Source of the DNA: PVC group bacterium | GTDB lineage: Bacteria; Verrucomicrobiota; Kiritimatiellia; CAIKKV01 | Length of the DNA stretch: 64,000 bases | Direction of reading: 5' to 3' | Assembly (NCBI GenBank): GCA_945898015.1 | Contig: CAMDGM010000008.1 | Location: 39,766-103,765 of the forward strand | Part shown: positions 1-8,571 of the stretch, one piece after another | Numbering within the stretch: position 1 is the first letter of the stretch | Layout of the letters: every line of letters begins with the position of its first letter | The notes under the pieces: model-generated | Told to the model about the DNA's origin: nothing | What the model saw: the letters and a program-made list of their open reading frames with translations, nothing else | Databases searched by the model: none | Translations under genes and position numbers: made by a program

Positions 1-1
1 C

Positions 2-178
2 GACTTTCTCCTCGAGGACAACCGCCGGTTCCGTACCCACCTCGTCAAATCCGGGATTCCCCACGAGTATGTCGAGCATCCCGGTTCCCACAACTGGGCC
101 TATTGGGACACCCACATCCAGGAAACCCTACCGTTCGTGATGAGGCACCTGAAGGGAAGCGGTAAAACCCGCCCCTGA
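2..178 (+). CDS. C-terminal end of an esterase-family alpha/beta hydrolase (partial)
   Basis: The frame is open from the left edge and ends in TGA, leaving 58 residues of a protein whose start lies outside the window. The tail contains GIPHEYVEHPGSHNW followed by a final helix (ETLPFVMRHL). This matches the end of the PF00756 esterase family (feruloyl esterase, esterase D, antigen 85 type), in which the His of G-x-H-x-W is the catalytic histidine. The nucleophile and acid residues are off the edge, so substrate and localisation cannot be told. It converges with the leftward glycosyltransferase that ends 19 bases downstream. Confidence 0.7.
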   Translation, partial: DFLLEDNRRFRTHLVKSGIPHEYVEHPGSHNWAYWDTHIQETLPFVMRHLKGSGKTRP

Positions 179-197
179 CACGGCGGTGCACGGCACC

Positions 198-1409
198 TTA
201 TCCCGGGGGCAGCGGAGCCCCTGCCATGAGGGCGTTAAAGACGCTCTTCATCCGCGCCATATAGGGATCGAACGCGTACGCCCGGTTCACGAACTCACGG
301 CCCTGCGCGCCCAGCCGGCGCGCCTTGTCCTTATCGGCCAGCAGTTCGTCAATCCGCGCCGCCATGGCCGGAACATCCATCCAGGGGACGAGATAACCTG
401 TTTCCCCATCCCTCAGCCAGTCTCGAATGCCGCCGGCATCAAAACCCACCACCGGCAGGCCGTAGCGCAGCACTTCAAGGCCGATGGTGGCGATCGGCTC
501 CGGCCAGACCGATGGCACCGCCACCAGCGTCGCCTCCCGATAAATATCCGCCATCTTGTCGAACGACACAAAACCATGAAACCGGACGCGATCCTGAAGC
601 TTCAACTCCCGGGACAGCCCCTCGCAATACGCCTGATGGGACCCCGATCCCAGCACCGCCAGTTCAAACGGCGACCGGCAGAGCGCCAGCGCGCGCAAAA
701 GGACATCCAGCCCCTTGCCCCGGATAATCTGGCCGGCAAACACGATCAGGTTGCGCTCCGAAAACGAGCTGCTGAACGTCGTGACCGCCGGCGCCGGAAT
801 CGGCGGAAAAATCAGAATGCGGTCCGGCGGAAATCCCTGCCGGATCAGCTCCTCCCGCATATAGCGGGTAACCACGAACTGGGCCGTGAATTGACGGCTC
901 AGCTCCAGACATCGCATTTGGCGGCGATAGCTGACCCATTGCACGCCCCAGCGGCGCGTCCGGTCGCGCTTGATCGACGCCAGGCACGGGAACAGGCAGC
1001 ACGGCCCCGCCTTTTTCATGCAAATGCGCCGGTTCCACGGGAAGTACTTGTAACTGCGCATGCAGTAGATGTCATGATCATGTTCCATCCGGACTAACGG
1101 CCGGCCGGAGGCCACAAGGGCTTCGAGCACGGGAATCGCCACGCATTTGTGGACATAAATCAGGTCGGGGTTCAGCCGGGTCACGGCCTGTTCCACCTCC
1201 CGCCGCACGGCCGCCGGGGGACCATCGAAATCCACGGAAACGGCTTCGGGGAAGAGCGACTCAAAGGACGCCTCGTCCTTGCCGCTGCGCTTCCAGGTCA
1301 GGCAGGCCAGGGCAAACTCCTCGCGCAGCCGCGGCGCCGTGACGAGGATATTCTGCTCCGCCCCGGCCAGGCGCCCGAACGTTTCATGAACGAGGAGAAT
1401 CTTCTTCAT
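198..1409 (-). CDS. Glycosyltransferase family 4 (GT-B fold)
   Basis: A 403-residue GT4-type retaining glycosyltransferase, probably adding a sugar to an envelope polysaccharide repeat at the cytoplasmic face. The N-terminal Rossmann half begins MKKILLVHETFGRLAGAEQN, with the glycine/alanine-rich loop of the family. The C-terminal half (about residues 215-380) has the FAGQIIRGKGLDVLL region and the EX7E nucleotide-sugar signature in EPIATIGLE. An unusual Cys-rich stretch lies near residues 120-145 (CMRSYKYF...CMKKAGPCCLFPC). It may bind metal and recalls the GT4 subgroup that carries Cys-rich inserts. It is the last gene of the leftward set 5532-198, 21 bases after its upstream neighbour. Donor and acceptor are unknown. 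Confidence 0.85.
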   Translation of the reverse strand: MKKILLVHETFGRLAGAEQNILVTAPRLREEFALACLTWKRSGKDEASFESLFPEAVSVDFDGPPAAVRREVEQAVTRLNPDLIYVHKCVAIPVLEALVASGRPLVRMEHDHDIYCMRSYKYFPWNRRICMKKAGPCCLFPCLASIKRDRTRRWGVQWVSYRRQMRCLELSRQFTAQFVVTRYMREELIRQGFPPDRILIFPPIPAPAVTTFSSSFSERNLIVFAGQIIRGKGLDVLLRALALCRSPFELAVLGSGSHQAYCEGLSRELKLQDRVRFHGFVSFDKMADIYREATLVAVPSVWPEPIATIGLEVLRYGLPVVGFDAGGIRDWLRDGETGYLVPWMDVPAMAARIDELLADKDKARRLGAQGREFVNRAYAFDPYMARMKSVFNALMAGAPLPPG

Positions 1410-1430
1410 GACCAGCCCCCGATCCGTTGC

Positions 1431-2711
1431 TCAAAGCCGGCACGTTTCCGGCCAGATCGTCCGTTTCCGCCAGGCAAACCAATTTTCTTTTCTACTGCGC
1501 ACGGCCATCATGGCGGCATCCTCGACAAACTCAGCGGCCTCGCCCCGCACACAGACGGCCCGACAAACCGGCTCGCTCGTTCCGGCGGGAACCGGACCCT
1601 CGCCGAGGCCCGCCAGGAGGGCATACACTTTATCCGCCCAGCCGCACACCGGCAACACATCCCGCCAGTCCGGCACCCGCGGCGAGCGTGAACCGGACCC
1701 GAACCCCACGGCCGTATCGAAAGCGCCGGACGCCGTTTGCCGCTCGAGCAGCCAATGCAAGGACGGACCCAGCAAACCGGCCTCCAGCCGTTGCACCCGG
1801 TCCAGCGCCACCAGCGTGCCGGCCGTCGCGCCCGTAAACAAGGGGGTGACGCGGGCAGGCCGATTCGCATAAACCATAAACGGAATGCCGCCGTCCGGCG
1901 TCAAAGACCGCCGCACAAAGTCAACCAGCGCGACGCCGGCCTCCTCGAAACGCGCGTCCCCGGTCCGGCCATGCAGGCAAGCCAGCGCAGGCAGGCAGCG
2001 GGCGGCCAGGAAAGGCGAGGCCGAGGCGCCTTCACGATTGGAGACCGGCATCGCCCCGGCCAGAGGCCCCTTGCGGATCTGGCTTTTCAAGAGCGACTCC
2101 GCGGCCCCGGCCACATACGGCGCCCAGCGGTCGACCGTGCCCGTCAACGCCCCGTACTCGATGAGCGTTTCCACGATCGCCGCCACGGCCGGCGGGGAAT
2201 AGACGTCGAAATCGCTTTGCATCCAATTGTTGAACGTGCGAAGGGTCTTGTTCCAAAGCTCCTTGATCAGCCGCTCGTTGACAAACCGTTCCAGCATGCC
2301 GGGCACACCGTCCGGCCACGCCCGCCCCTGCTCGCCCCGATATCGCGCAGCCCGCAAAACCGCCGCCATCAAGGCGGGTTCATAGGGCATGCCGCCTTCG
2401 AGCGGATTGCTTTCAAAATAGGAATTGAGAAAGGCGCCGTTGGCCAGCTGGGCCGGGCAAAGCTCCCGCATCGCCTGCTCCATCCGGTCCAGGTAAACCG
2501 GACTGCCCGTGCGCCGGTGCAGGGTGATCCACCCGTCGAGCAGCCCCTCCCACCGCCAGTCGTGACCGGGGCCGCACCAGGCCGGGGCCACGCCACGCAG
2601 GCCCACGACCGGCCCGTAGTAACCGCCCTCGCCGCGCATCGTCTCGAACCAGGCTTCCAGGCGGCCCAGCGAAAGTCCGACCGTATCTGCTTCAGTTTTT
2701 GACAAGTTCAT
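1431..2711 (-). CDS. Predicted alpha/alpha-barrel (six-hairpin glycosidase-like) protein, function unknown
   Basis: A 426-residue protein without signal peptide or membrane segment. It is built of repeating helical hairpins with aromatic/glycine turns (GPGHDWRWEGLLDGWITLHRRTG, NNWMQSDFDVYSPPAVAAIVETLIEYG, VSNREGASASPFLAARCLPAL). This pattern resembles the alpha/alpha toroids of six-hairpin glycosidases, lyases and epimerases, but no catalytic signature can be named. Its ATG lies 20 bases inside the upstream nitroreductase-methyltransferase gene, so the two are probably translationally coupled. Its place between glycosyltransferase and polymerase genes suggests a role in polysaccharide modification or trimming. 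Real gene with high confidence; fold call moderate; function unknown. Confidence 0.65.
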   Translation of the reverse strand: MNLSKTEADTVGLSLGRLEAWFETMRGEGGYYGPVVGLRGVAPAWCGPGHDWRWEGLLDGWITLHRRTGSPVYLDRMEQAMRELCPAQLANGAFLNSYFESNPLEGGMPYEPALMAAVLRAARYRGEQGRAWPDGVPGMLERFVNERLIKELWNKTLRTFNNWMQSDFDVYSPPAVAAIVETLIEYGALTGTVDRWAPYVAGAAESLLKSQIRKGPLAGAMPVSNREGASASPFLAARCLPALACLHGRTGDARFEEAGVALVDFVRRSLTPDGGIPFMVYANRPARVTPLFTGATAGTLVALDRVQRLEAGLLGPSLHWLLERQTASGAFDTAVGFGSGSRSPRVPDWRDVLPVCGWADKVYALLAGLGEGPVPAGTSEPVCRAVCVRGEAAEFVEDAAMMAVRSRKENWFAWRKRTIWPETCRL

Positions 2712-4134
2712 AAGCCAGCGAACTGCTGAAATACTTTCCTTGGCCTTCCGTCACATAGCGTTGTGCGCACCAATCGGCCAACCGATCGGCAACGGCATGC
2801 CGCCCCATCCGGCGAAACACGGCCGCCACGAACGCAACCCCTTTCAAATGCGCCGGTTGAAGCCCGGCCACCGCGGTCACCCGAAACCCGGTTTCCTCGA
2901 GAAGCCGCCGGATTTGCCCCGGCTCATACTTGCGCTCAGGGCCGCGGTTCCAGTTGCGGCCCAGCGAGTAATTCTTCTGCCGCATGCGCTTGAACCGGTA
3001 GAGATGCGGATAAAACCGGTTGGACACGACCAGCAGGACGCGGCCCCCGGGCGCCAGCACCCGGCGCATCTCGCGCAACAGCGGGCGCGGATCCTCGAAA
3101 TGCTCCAGCCGCTCATAACACGAGATGACCTGCACATGGCCATCCGGCAGGGGAATGGACACCGTTTCGGCTGCCGCATTGACCAACCCGACAACCTTGC
3201 CCGGAGGCGCCAACTGGCGGAACCGCTCGTCGATGTACCGGGCAATCCCCGGGGTCAGGTCATACGCATAAAGGGCCCCGACACCCCCCCGGCACGCGTT
3301 CAACAGTTGCAGCACCACATCCCCGTTGAAGGACAGCACATCCAGAACACGGGGCTCGGAATAGGCCGCCAGCATCATCCCGATCCGACCGATCATGTAT
3401 TGGAACTTGGGCGAGAACCGCGCATCGGAATCCACATGAAGCGTTTTCCCATCAATGTGCACGCCCTTGTACCAAAGCAGTTTGTCCCGGAAATCCGCAA
3501 TCTGGCTGAGCTTCCACAAATGAGGCCGGATATCGGCATGATAGCGCTCGTGCGCCAGCTTGAACTCGTTGAAGCTCAGGACGTCTCCCACAGGGCGGCG
3601 GTTGGGCGACGGCGGATCATCATCACGATACCCCACGCACACCAGGCCAAAGCTCCGCAGGTACGAAGGCACGCCCAGCGCTTTTGCGATTCCGGAAGGC
3701 CGCCGAATGCCGCCGAGGTAAATGGCCCCGAGCCCGTGGGCTTCCGCCGCCAGCAGAAGGGCGCCGAGGGTCATGCCCACCGTCACCTCCGCCGTCCGGC
3801 AGGGGTTGCGGGTCTCGAGCGAGGTGTCATAAAAGACCGCGATCAGCGCCGGCGCGTCATACAGGTAGGATTGCTGGGCATCGCTGAAATCGGAGACCCG
3901 GACCTTGAGCGCCGGTTCCGTCACCACCACAAAATGCCACAGCTGCCGGTTGCAGGAGGTGGGCAGGAGCGTGGCGGCCCGGATGAGCCGCTCCAGCAAC
4001 TCCCGCGGCACCGGCGTCTCCTTGAACATGCGCGTGCTCCGGCGCCGCTCGAGAATCGCCATAAACGCATCGCGGGCGGCCGGATCGCCCTCCGTTGCCG
4101 GGTACGCCTGATTCACTTTATCGACGGCTGTCAT
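2692..4134 (-). CDS. Nitroreductase-SAM methyltransferase fusion protein
   Basis: 480 residues in two parts. Residues about 20-200 form a nitroreductase-like FMN domain: the family opening ERRSTRMFKETPVPRELLERLIRAA, then PTSCNRQLWHFVVV for FMN binding, and a C-terminal GLGAIYLGGIRR...LGVP loop. Residues about 260-430 form a class I SAM-dependent methyltransferase of Methyltransf_11 type. Its motif I is diverged (RVLDVLSFNGDVVLQL), but the post-I LPDGHVQVISCYERLEHFEDP and LREMRRVLAPGGRVLLVVSN segments are typical. The reading frame is continuous with no internal start needed. The methyltransferase half probably acts on a glycan or lipid-linked intermediate, given the surrounding glycosyltransferases. 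The redox partner or substrate of the nitroreductase half is unknown. Confidence 0.8.
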   Translation of the reverse strand: MTAVDKVNQAYPATEGDPAARDAFMAILERRRSTRMFKETPVPRELLERLIRAATLLPTSCNRQLWHFVVVTEPALKVRVSDFSDAQQSYLYDAPALIAVFYDTSLETRNPCRTAEVTVGMTLGALLLAAEAHGLGAIYLGGIRRPSGIAKALGVPSYLRSFGLVCVGYRDDDPPSPNRRPVGDVLSFNEFKLAHERYHADIRPHLWKLSQIADFRDKLLWYKGVHIDGKTLHVDSDARFSPKFQYMIGRIGMMLAAYSEPRVLDVLSFNGDVVLQLLNACRGGVGALYAYDLTPGIARYIDERFRQLAPPGKVVGLVNAAAETVSIPLPDGHVQVISCYERLEHFEDPRPLLREMRRVLAPGGRVLLVVSNRFYPHLYRFKRMRQKNYSLGRNWNRGPERKYEPGQIRRLLEETGFRVTAVAGLQPAHLKGVAFVAAVFRRMGRHAVADRLADWCAQRYVTEGQGKYFSSSLAYELVKN

Positions 4135-4149
4135 CGGAACCAGTATCTC

Positions 4150-5532
4150 CTATGAGGGGGCCGACTGCAAGACCGGTCTGGCTTCGTCTCGGCGCGCATA
4201 CCAGCCCGCAATGGTGAGCCCCACAAACAACATCATCATGAAATACATAGGCGTCTGACGATAGCCCAGTTGCAGGCAGCTCTGAAGGTGATCCACGAAA
4301 ACAGCCGTGCATCCGGCCAAGCCCAGCGTATGGATCAGGTCCTTCCGGGAGCGAAAATAGAAGGGCACGGCCAGGGAAAAATACCGGATCCAGAGGATCG
4401 CCAGCGCGATCACGCCGGGCTTCCCTAGCTCGCCAAGGTTCAGGTACCAGTTGTTGTGCGCCGGCGTGCCGGGCGGCAGGTCGGGATCCACCTGCTCGGC
4501 ATAGCGAGACCAGGACCAGGCGGAAAAATTGCCGAGCCCGACCCCCCAGACGTGCTCCTTCGCCATGAGCCGGGCTTGCGCGTTATAGAGCCCCCGATAG
4601 GCCATGTCATCGGACGCGCTCTGCTGCTTCACAAAACGGTTCAGCAGCGTATCCATCGCGACCACCAGCACCACCCCGGCCAGCAGGACCCCCATCGAAA
4701 TCAGGGCGACATTCTTCAGGTTGAGGTGACGCGGAAACAGCACCAGCGTGTTGATCCAGATGCCAAAGACCAACGCGGCCAGGCCCCCTCGTGAAATGGT
4801 CAGGATCACGGAAATCGCACAGAGAAACGTCAGAAAACCAAACACGAGACTGGCCCCCATCTTCCGGCTTTGCAGCACAAACGCATACATGAACGTTCCC
4901 ATCATGGCCATGTAGGTGGCCAGGCTGTTGGGATGCCCGAGCGTGGTCCGGACACGGTTGACCCCATGCAGGTAACGGGAGCTGAGCGCGAGATACCCCA
5001 TATACAAGGCCGTCAGCGCGATCCCCCACAGCACGGCGCGCGCGGCCTTCTCGTCGCGCACATAATTGACCACCACCAGATAGAGAAGGAAGCCGCGGAT
5101 GATTTTCGCCAATTCAAAAAGGGGATAAAGCCCCACCTCGAACTGGGCGTAAGGCACCGTCGTCGCTTCTTCCGGAACCGCAAGAGAGGGCCCGACCTGC
5201 GTCCACGCGATGATCCCCACGAGCAGGTACAGGGCCGTCGGCCAGGTCAGCGGCGGAAACCAGCGCATCGGATACTGCTCCCGCTTGAGCAGCATGAACC
5301 CCAGCAACACGAGCACGCATAAATCCACCACGCTCACTTCAAACCCGCGCGTGTTGGCCCGGTAAAATTCCCGGGAGACGAAATTGATGCCAACCAGATC
5401 CGGCTCGCACGTGGCCCACACCATGACGCCCATCACCACCCGCGAAAGCGCCGGCCGGGCCAGGCATCCGGCGATGGCCAGAGGAACGCCCAGCAGCACA
5501 CTGAGGCCAAAGATGATATACTTGGCTTCCAT
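4150..5532 (-). CDS. O-antigen ligase / Wzy-polymerase family membrane protein
   Basis: A 460-residue polytopic inner-membrane protein with about 10-12 hydrophobic segments, several of the form ILWIRYFSLAVPFYF or MMGTFMYAFVLQ. The long periplasmic loop near residues 310-370 contains HVWGVGLGNFSAWSW and PAHNNWYLNLGELG. These are the G-x-G-N-F and H-N-x-(W/Y/F) signatures of the PF04932 O-antigen ligase/polymerase family. It should polymerise or ligate lipid-linked repeat units on the periplasmic face. It is the first gene of the leftward set and starts 79 bases from the divergent GT26-STAS gene. Polymerase versus ligase cannot be decided from sequence. Confidence 0.85.
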   Translation of the reverse strand: MEAKYIIFGLSVLLGVPLAIAGCLARPALSRVVMGVMVWATCEPDLVGINFVSREFYRANTRGFEVSVVDLCVLVLLGFMLLKREQYPMRWFPPLTWPTALYLLVGIIAWTQVGPSLAVPEEATTVPYAQFEVGLYPLFELAKIIRGFLLYLVVVNYVRDEKAARAVLWGIALTALYMGYLALSSRYLHGVNRVRTTLGHPNSLATYMAMMGTFMYAFVLQSRKMGASLVFGFLTFLCAISVILTISRGGLAALVFGIWINTLVLFPRHLNLKNVALISMGVLLAGVVLVVAMDTLLNRFVKQQSASDDMAYRGLYNAQARLMAKEHVWGVGLGNFSAWSWSRYAEQVDPDLPPGTPAHNNWYLNLGELGKPGVIALAILWIRYFSLAVPFYFRSRKDLIHTLGLAGCTAVFVDHLQSCLQLGYRQTPMYFMMMLFVGLTIAGWYARRDEARPVLQSAPS

Positions 5533-5572
5533 AGGCGGTCGACCCGAAAACCCCTTTCCATTGAGAGAGCTC

Positions 5573-5581
5573 TGTTATACT
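5573..5581 (+). promoter_or_regulatory. Predicted extended -10 promoter for the GT26-STAS gene
   Basis: TGTTATACT provides an extended -10 element (TG-N-TATACT). No good -35 box is visible (CCTTTC/TTTCCA at the right distance), which is common for extended -10 promoters. Transcription would begin near 5588, 24 bases before the ATG at 5612. This supports 5612 as the start rather than the longer ORF from 5384. Confidence 0.45.
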
Positions 5582-5600
5582 ATTCAAAAAAACCGGTCAA
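5574..5600 (-). promoter_or_regulatory. Predicted leftward promoter for the ligase/glycosyltransferase set
   Basis: Read on the minus strand, TTGACC (5600-5595) and TATAAC (5579-5574) form -35 and -10 boxes separated by a short 15-base spacer. A start near 5567 would give a leader of about 35 bases to the ATG at 5532. The -10 box overlaps the rightward -10 box almost completely. Prediction only. Confidence 0.4.
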
Positions 5601-5611
5601 CGCGAGTGTTT

Positions 5612-7081
5612 ATGAACAACCCCATCAAGCCTCAGACCGCCGTGGTGCTCGGCATCCCTTTTAACGACGTCTCCTTTGAGGACGCCGTGGAGTGGACCCG
5701 GCAGCGGGTGCTTTCACGCCAGCCCGCCTATATTGCCACCGCCAACATGGACTTCATCATGCAGGCGTGGCGCGACCCCGAACTCCAGCGCATCCTGTTT
5801 GAAGCCGACCTGGTGGTCGCCGACGGCATCCCCATTGTCTGGCTCTCCCGGCTTCTGGGGCCGGGCCTCAAAGGCCGGGTGACCGGAAGCGACCTTGTCC
5901 CCCTGCTCGCCAAGCTGGCCGCGCGCGAAGGCTTTTCCCTGTTCTGCCTGGGCGGAGCGCCGGGCGTGGCCGAGAAAGCGGCCGCCAAACTGGTGGAGCG
6001 CAATCCCGGCCTACGGATCGCCGGCTGTTATTCCCCCCCCAAGGCTGACATCCTGAACATGGACAATCCCGCCATTCTGGCGCGTCTGGAAACGGCCGCC
6101 CCAGACATCCTGCTCGTGGCCTTCGGCGCCCCCAAGCAGGAAAAATGGGTCAACCTCCACATCCGCCAGTGGCGCGTTCCCGTATCCATGGGAGTCGGTG
6201 GATCACTCGATTTTCTGGCCGGCATACAAAAGCGAGCGCCTAAATTCGTCCAGAAACTGGCGCTGGAATGGCTGTGGCGGATGCTGTCCGACCCCCCCCG
6301 GCTGGTGCGCCGATATATCGCCAACTTCGCCTTTTTCGGAAGCGTGGTCTTCAAACTGGCGTGCTTGCGCGGGTCGCCGACTCATGCTAGCCGACACCCC
6401 GGGGCCACGCCCCCCGACCTCGCGCTTGCGGAAAAGCTCCACGCAAAATGGATGGCCTTCCCTTCCGCCGCCAGCTCCGGCGATCTGGAAACCTTCCGTT
6501 CGGCCTGCGCGGTGGAAACCACGGCCCGGACTCTGGTCCTTGATCTGGGCACGCGCACGTGGATGAACAGCCGGGAGCTGGGCATCCTGCTGGACCTGAG
6601 CCGGGTCAGCCGGGCCGCCGGACGGCGGCTCTATGTGCGGGCCCCCTGCCCGCGCGTTTCCCGCTTGCTGCGCTTTGTTCAACTGGACCGTTACCTGACA
6701 GTCGCCGAGACCCCGGCGGAGGTGATTCAGCTCTTGAAGGACCGGCGCGCCACCGAGATCGAGGGCAACGTCCACCGGGGCCCCCAACAGCGGTTGATCC
6801 TCGTGTTACCGGCGGAATTGACGGCGGCGAACGTGGCGGCATTCAAGGCCCGCGTCGACCAATCCTGGCAACAGGCCGAGGACCAGGGCGCGCTGGGCGG
6901 GGTGATGGTGAACGCGTCCGCCGTGGAGTTCATCGACAGCGCCGCCCTGGGCTTTCTGGTCGGCCTCAAAAAGAGGACCGAGCAAGCCCGCACACATTTC
7001 CAGTGTTTCGGGTTTCACGATGCGGCGCTTCGAACCCTGAAACTCGCTCGGCTGGAGTCCCTCCTGACCGAGGCACACTAG
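5612..7081 (+). CDS. WecG/TagA/CpsF (GT26) glycosyltransferase fused to two STAS domains
   Basis: 489 residues from the ATG at 5612; the upstream extension to 5384 reads through the divergent ligase gene and promoter. Residues about 5-240 are a GT26 transferase (TANMDFIMQAWRDPEL, VADGIPIVWLSRLLG, FGAPKQEKWV, GVGGSLDFLAG), the family that adds N-acetylmannosaminuronate, GlcNAc or similar sugars to lipid-linked intermediates at the membrane. Two STAS (anti-sigma-antagonist-like) domains follow, at about 275-375 and 390-489. Both keep the serine at the site phosphorylated in SpoIIAA-type proteins: MNSRELG in the first and FIDSAALG in the second. The fusion suggests that STAS phosphorylation or binding controls transferase activity or membrane assembly. 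It starts the rightward glycan set. Confidence 0.88.
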   Translation: MNNPIKPQTAVVLGIPFNDVSFEDAVEWTRQRVLSRQPAYIATANMDFIMQAWRDPELQRILFEADLVVADGIPIVWLSRLLGPGLKGRVTGSDLVPLLAKLAAREGFSLFCLGGAPGVAEKAAAKLVERNPGLRIAGCYSPPKADILNMDNPAILARLETAAPDILLVAFGAPKQEKWVNLHIRQWRVPVSMGVGGSLDFLAGIQKRAPKFVQKLALEWLWRMLSDPPRLVRRYIANFAFFGSVVFKLACLRGSPTHASRHPGATPPDLALAEKLHAKWMAFPSAASSGDLETFRSACAVETTARTLVLDLGTRTWMNSRELGILLDLSRVSRAAGRRLYVRAPCPRVSRLLRFVQLDRYLTVAETPAEVIQLLKDRRATEIEGNVHRGPQQRLILVLPAELTAANVAAFKARVDQSWQQAEDQGALGGVMVNASAVEFIDSAALGFLVGLKKRTEQARTHFQCFGFHDAALRTLKLARLESLLTEAH

Positions 7082-7279
7082 CGGATACCCGAACGGAAAC
7101 GCGCCGGGGTGTAAGACAACATTTTGACGGCCGCAAGAAAAGGTCTTCAGCGTGAGTCGTCAACCTCGAATTGCGACCGGCCCGTCATTTGCGCCCGAAA
7201 CGACGCGACCCACCACGGCGGGCACGCCCGCTCAGCCTTTCCGCCAGTCAGCCCCAATGCAGCGTGCCATACGATCCGC

Positions 7280-7308
7280 GTGACAGGGCGGGTTGTTCCT
7301 GTTACGAT
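7280..7308 (+). promoter_or_regulatory. Possible promoter before the second GT4 gene
   Basis: GTGACA (7280-7285) and TACGAT (7303-7308) are separated by 17 bases, in a 236-base gap that otherwise holds no convincing gene. A start near 7314 would make the message almost leaderless relative to the ATG at 7318, and it would exclude the GGAG ribosome-binding site at 7310-7313. That makes the call weak. Confidence 0.25.
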
Positions 7309-7317
7309 TGGAGCCAT

Positions 7318-8571
7318 ATGAACGCTGTCAAAGTTGCGCATGTGATGCGGCGCTTCGTCCCGGAGAAGTGGGGCGGCACCGAAAGCGTCGTCTTCAACCT
7401 CGCACGGGAATACGTCCAGGCCGGCATGGAAAGTCCCATTTTCTGCACCGACATGTTCGCCGACACCGGCACGGCGTCCCTGGCCCCGGTCACCATCCAT
7501 CGTTTCCGCTATGTGTTTCCCTGGTTGTTCCTGGGAAAAGAAGCCCAGGCCAAACTGCGGCTGAAAGGCGGCAGCCCCCTGTCATTCAGCCTCTTTCGCG
7601 CCCTGCTGCGGGAGCCCGGCCTGGACCTGATCCACGCGCACACCCAGCACCGCCTCGGGGGAATCGCCCGCACGGTGGCACGCTGGCGCGGCATCCCCTA
7701 TGTGGTGAGCATTCATGGCGGCGTCCTGACATTGCCGGACGAGCAGTCCAAAAAAATGCAGGCGCCCTTCCGCGGCAAGCTCGAGTGGGGAAAGGTGTTC
7801 GGCTGGCTGCTCGGCGCGCGCCGGGTGCTGGACGACGCCAACGCCATCATCTGCGTCGGCCGAGATGAACATGCCGAAATGGCCCGCCGCTATGGCAGCA
7901 AGGCGCATTATGTGCCGAACGGGGTGCAAACCGATCTCTTCCGGACGGCGGACGCGTCCGCGTTCCGGGCCCGGGCCGGGCTTAAGCCCGGGGAAAAACT
8001 GGCGCTTTGCGTCTCCCGCATCGACTACCAGAAAAACCAGCTGCTGCTCGTGAAAGCCTTCGCCCGGTTTGCCCAAACACGGCCCGACTGGAAGCTGGCG
8101 CTGATCGGGCCTGTGACCGTGGAAAGCTATCGGGACCAGATCCTGGAGGAAGTCCGGCGCTCCGGACTGGACTCCCGGGTAATCCTCATTCCGGGCTTCG
8201 CGCCCGACGACCCGCTCCTGCCCTCCGCCTACAAGGCGGCGGACGTGTTCGTGCTCCCCACCGTGCACGAACCCTTCGGCATTGTCATCCTGGAAGCCTG
8301 GGCCGCCGGCACGCCGGTCGTGGCCACGCGCGTCGGCGGCATCCCGGGCTTCACCCACGACGGCGACGACATCCTCCTGTTCAACAAAGACGACGAGGAC
8401 GGGCTCCTGTCCCGCCTGAACCGGCTGGCCGACAACCCCGGCTTGCGCGAACGACTGACCGCCGCGGCAACCCGGGAGGTTTCGCATTACGATTGGTCGG
8501 CCATCGCCACGACCATGCGCGGAATTTACGAGGCCGCCGCGGAACACCGGCTGCGGAAAGGGCGCGCATGA
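7318..8571 (+). CDS. Glycosyltransferase family 4
   Basis: 417 residues from the ATG at 7318, preceded by GGAG four bases upstream; the longer ORF from 7171 adds a Pro/Arg-rich, unlikely N-terminus. GT-B fold: the N-terminal domain has KVAHVMRRFVPEKWGGTESVV, and the C-terminal nucleotide-sugar domain (about residues 215-390) has CVSRIDYQKNQLLLVKAF and the EX7E motif EPFGIVILE followed by AAGTPVVATRVGGIPG. It is predicted to extend a cytoplasmic lipid-linked oligosaccharide. It overlaps the next GT4 gene by ATGA, indicating translational coupling. Sugar specificity is not visible. Confidence 0.87.
   Translation: MNAVKVAHVMRRFVPEKWGGTESVVFNLAREYVQAGMESPIFCTDMFADTGTASLAPVTIHRFRYVFPWLFLGKEAQAKLRLKGGSPLSFSLFRALLREPGLDLIHAHTQHRLGGIARTVARWRGIPYVVSIHGGVLTLPDEQSKKMQAPFRGKLEWGKVFGWLLGARRVLDDANAIICVGRDEHAEMARRYGSKAHYVPNGVQTDLFRTADASAFRARAGLKPGEKLALCVSRIDYQKNQLLLVKAFARFAQTRPDWKLALIGPVTVESYRDQILEEVRRSGLDSRVILIPGFAPDDPLLPSAYKAADVFVLPTVHEPFGIVILEAWAAGTPVVATRVGGIPGFTHDGDDILLFNKDDEDGLLSRLNRLADNPGLRERLTAAATREVSHYDWSAIATTMRGIYEAAAEHRLRKGRA

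Noticed and set aside
5384-5611. N-terminal extension of the GT26-STAS ORF
   Set aside because: It reads antisense through the ligase gene start and the divergent promoter region; family homology begins just after 5612.
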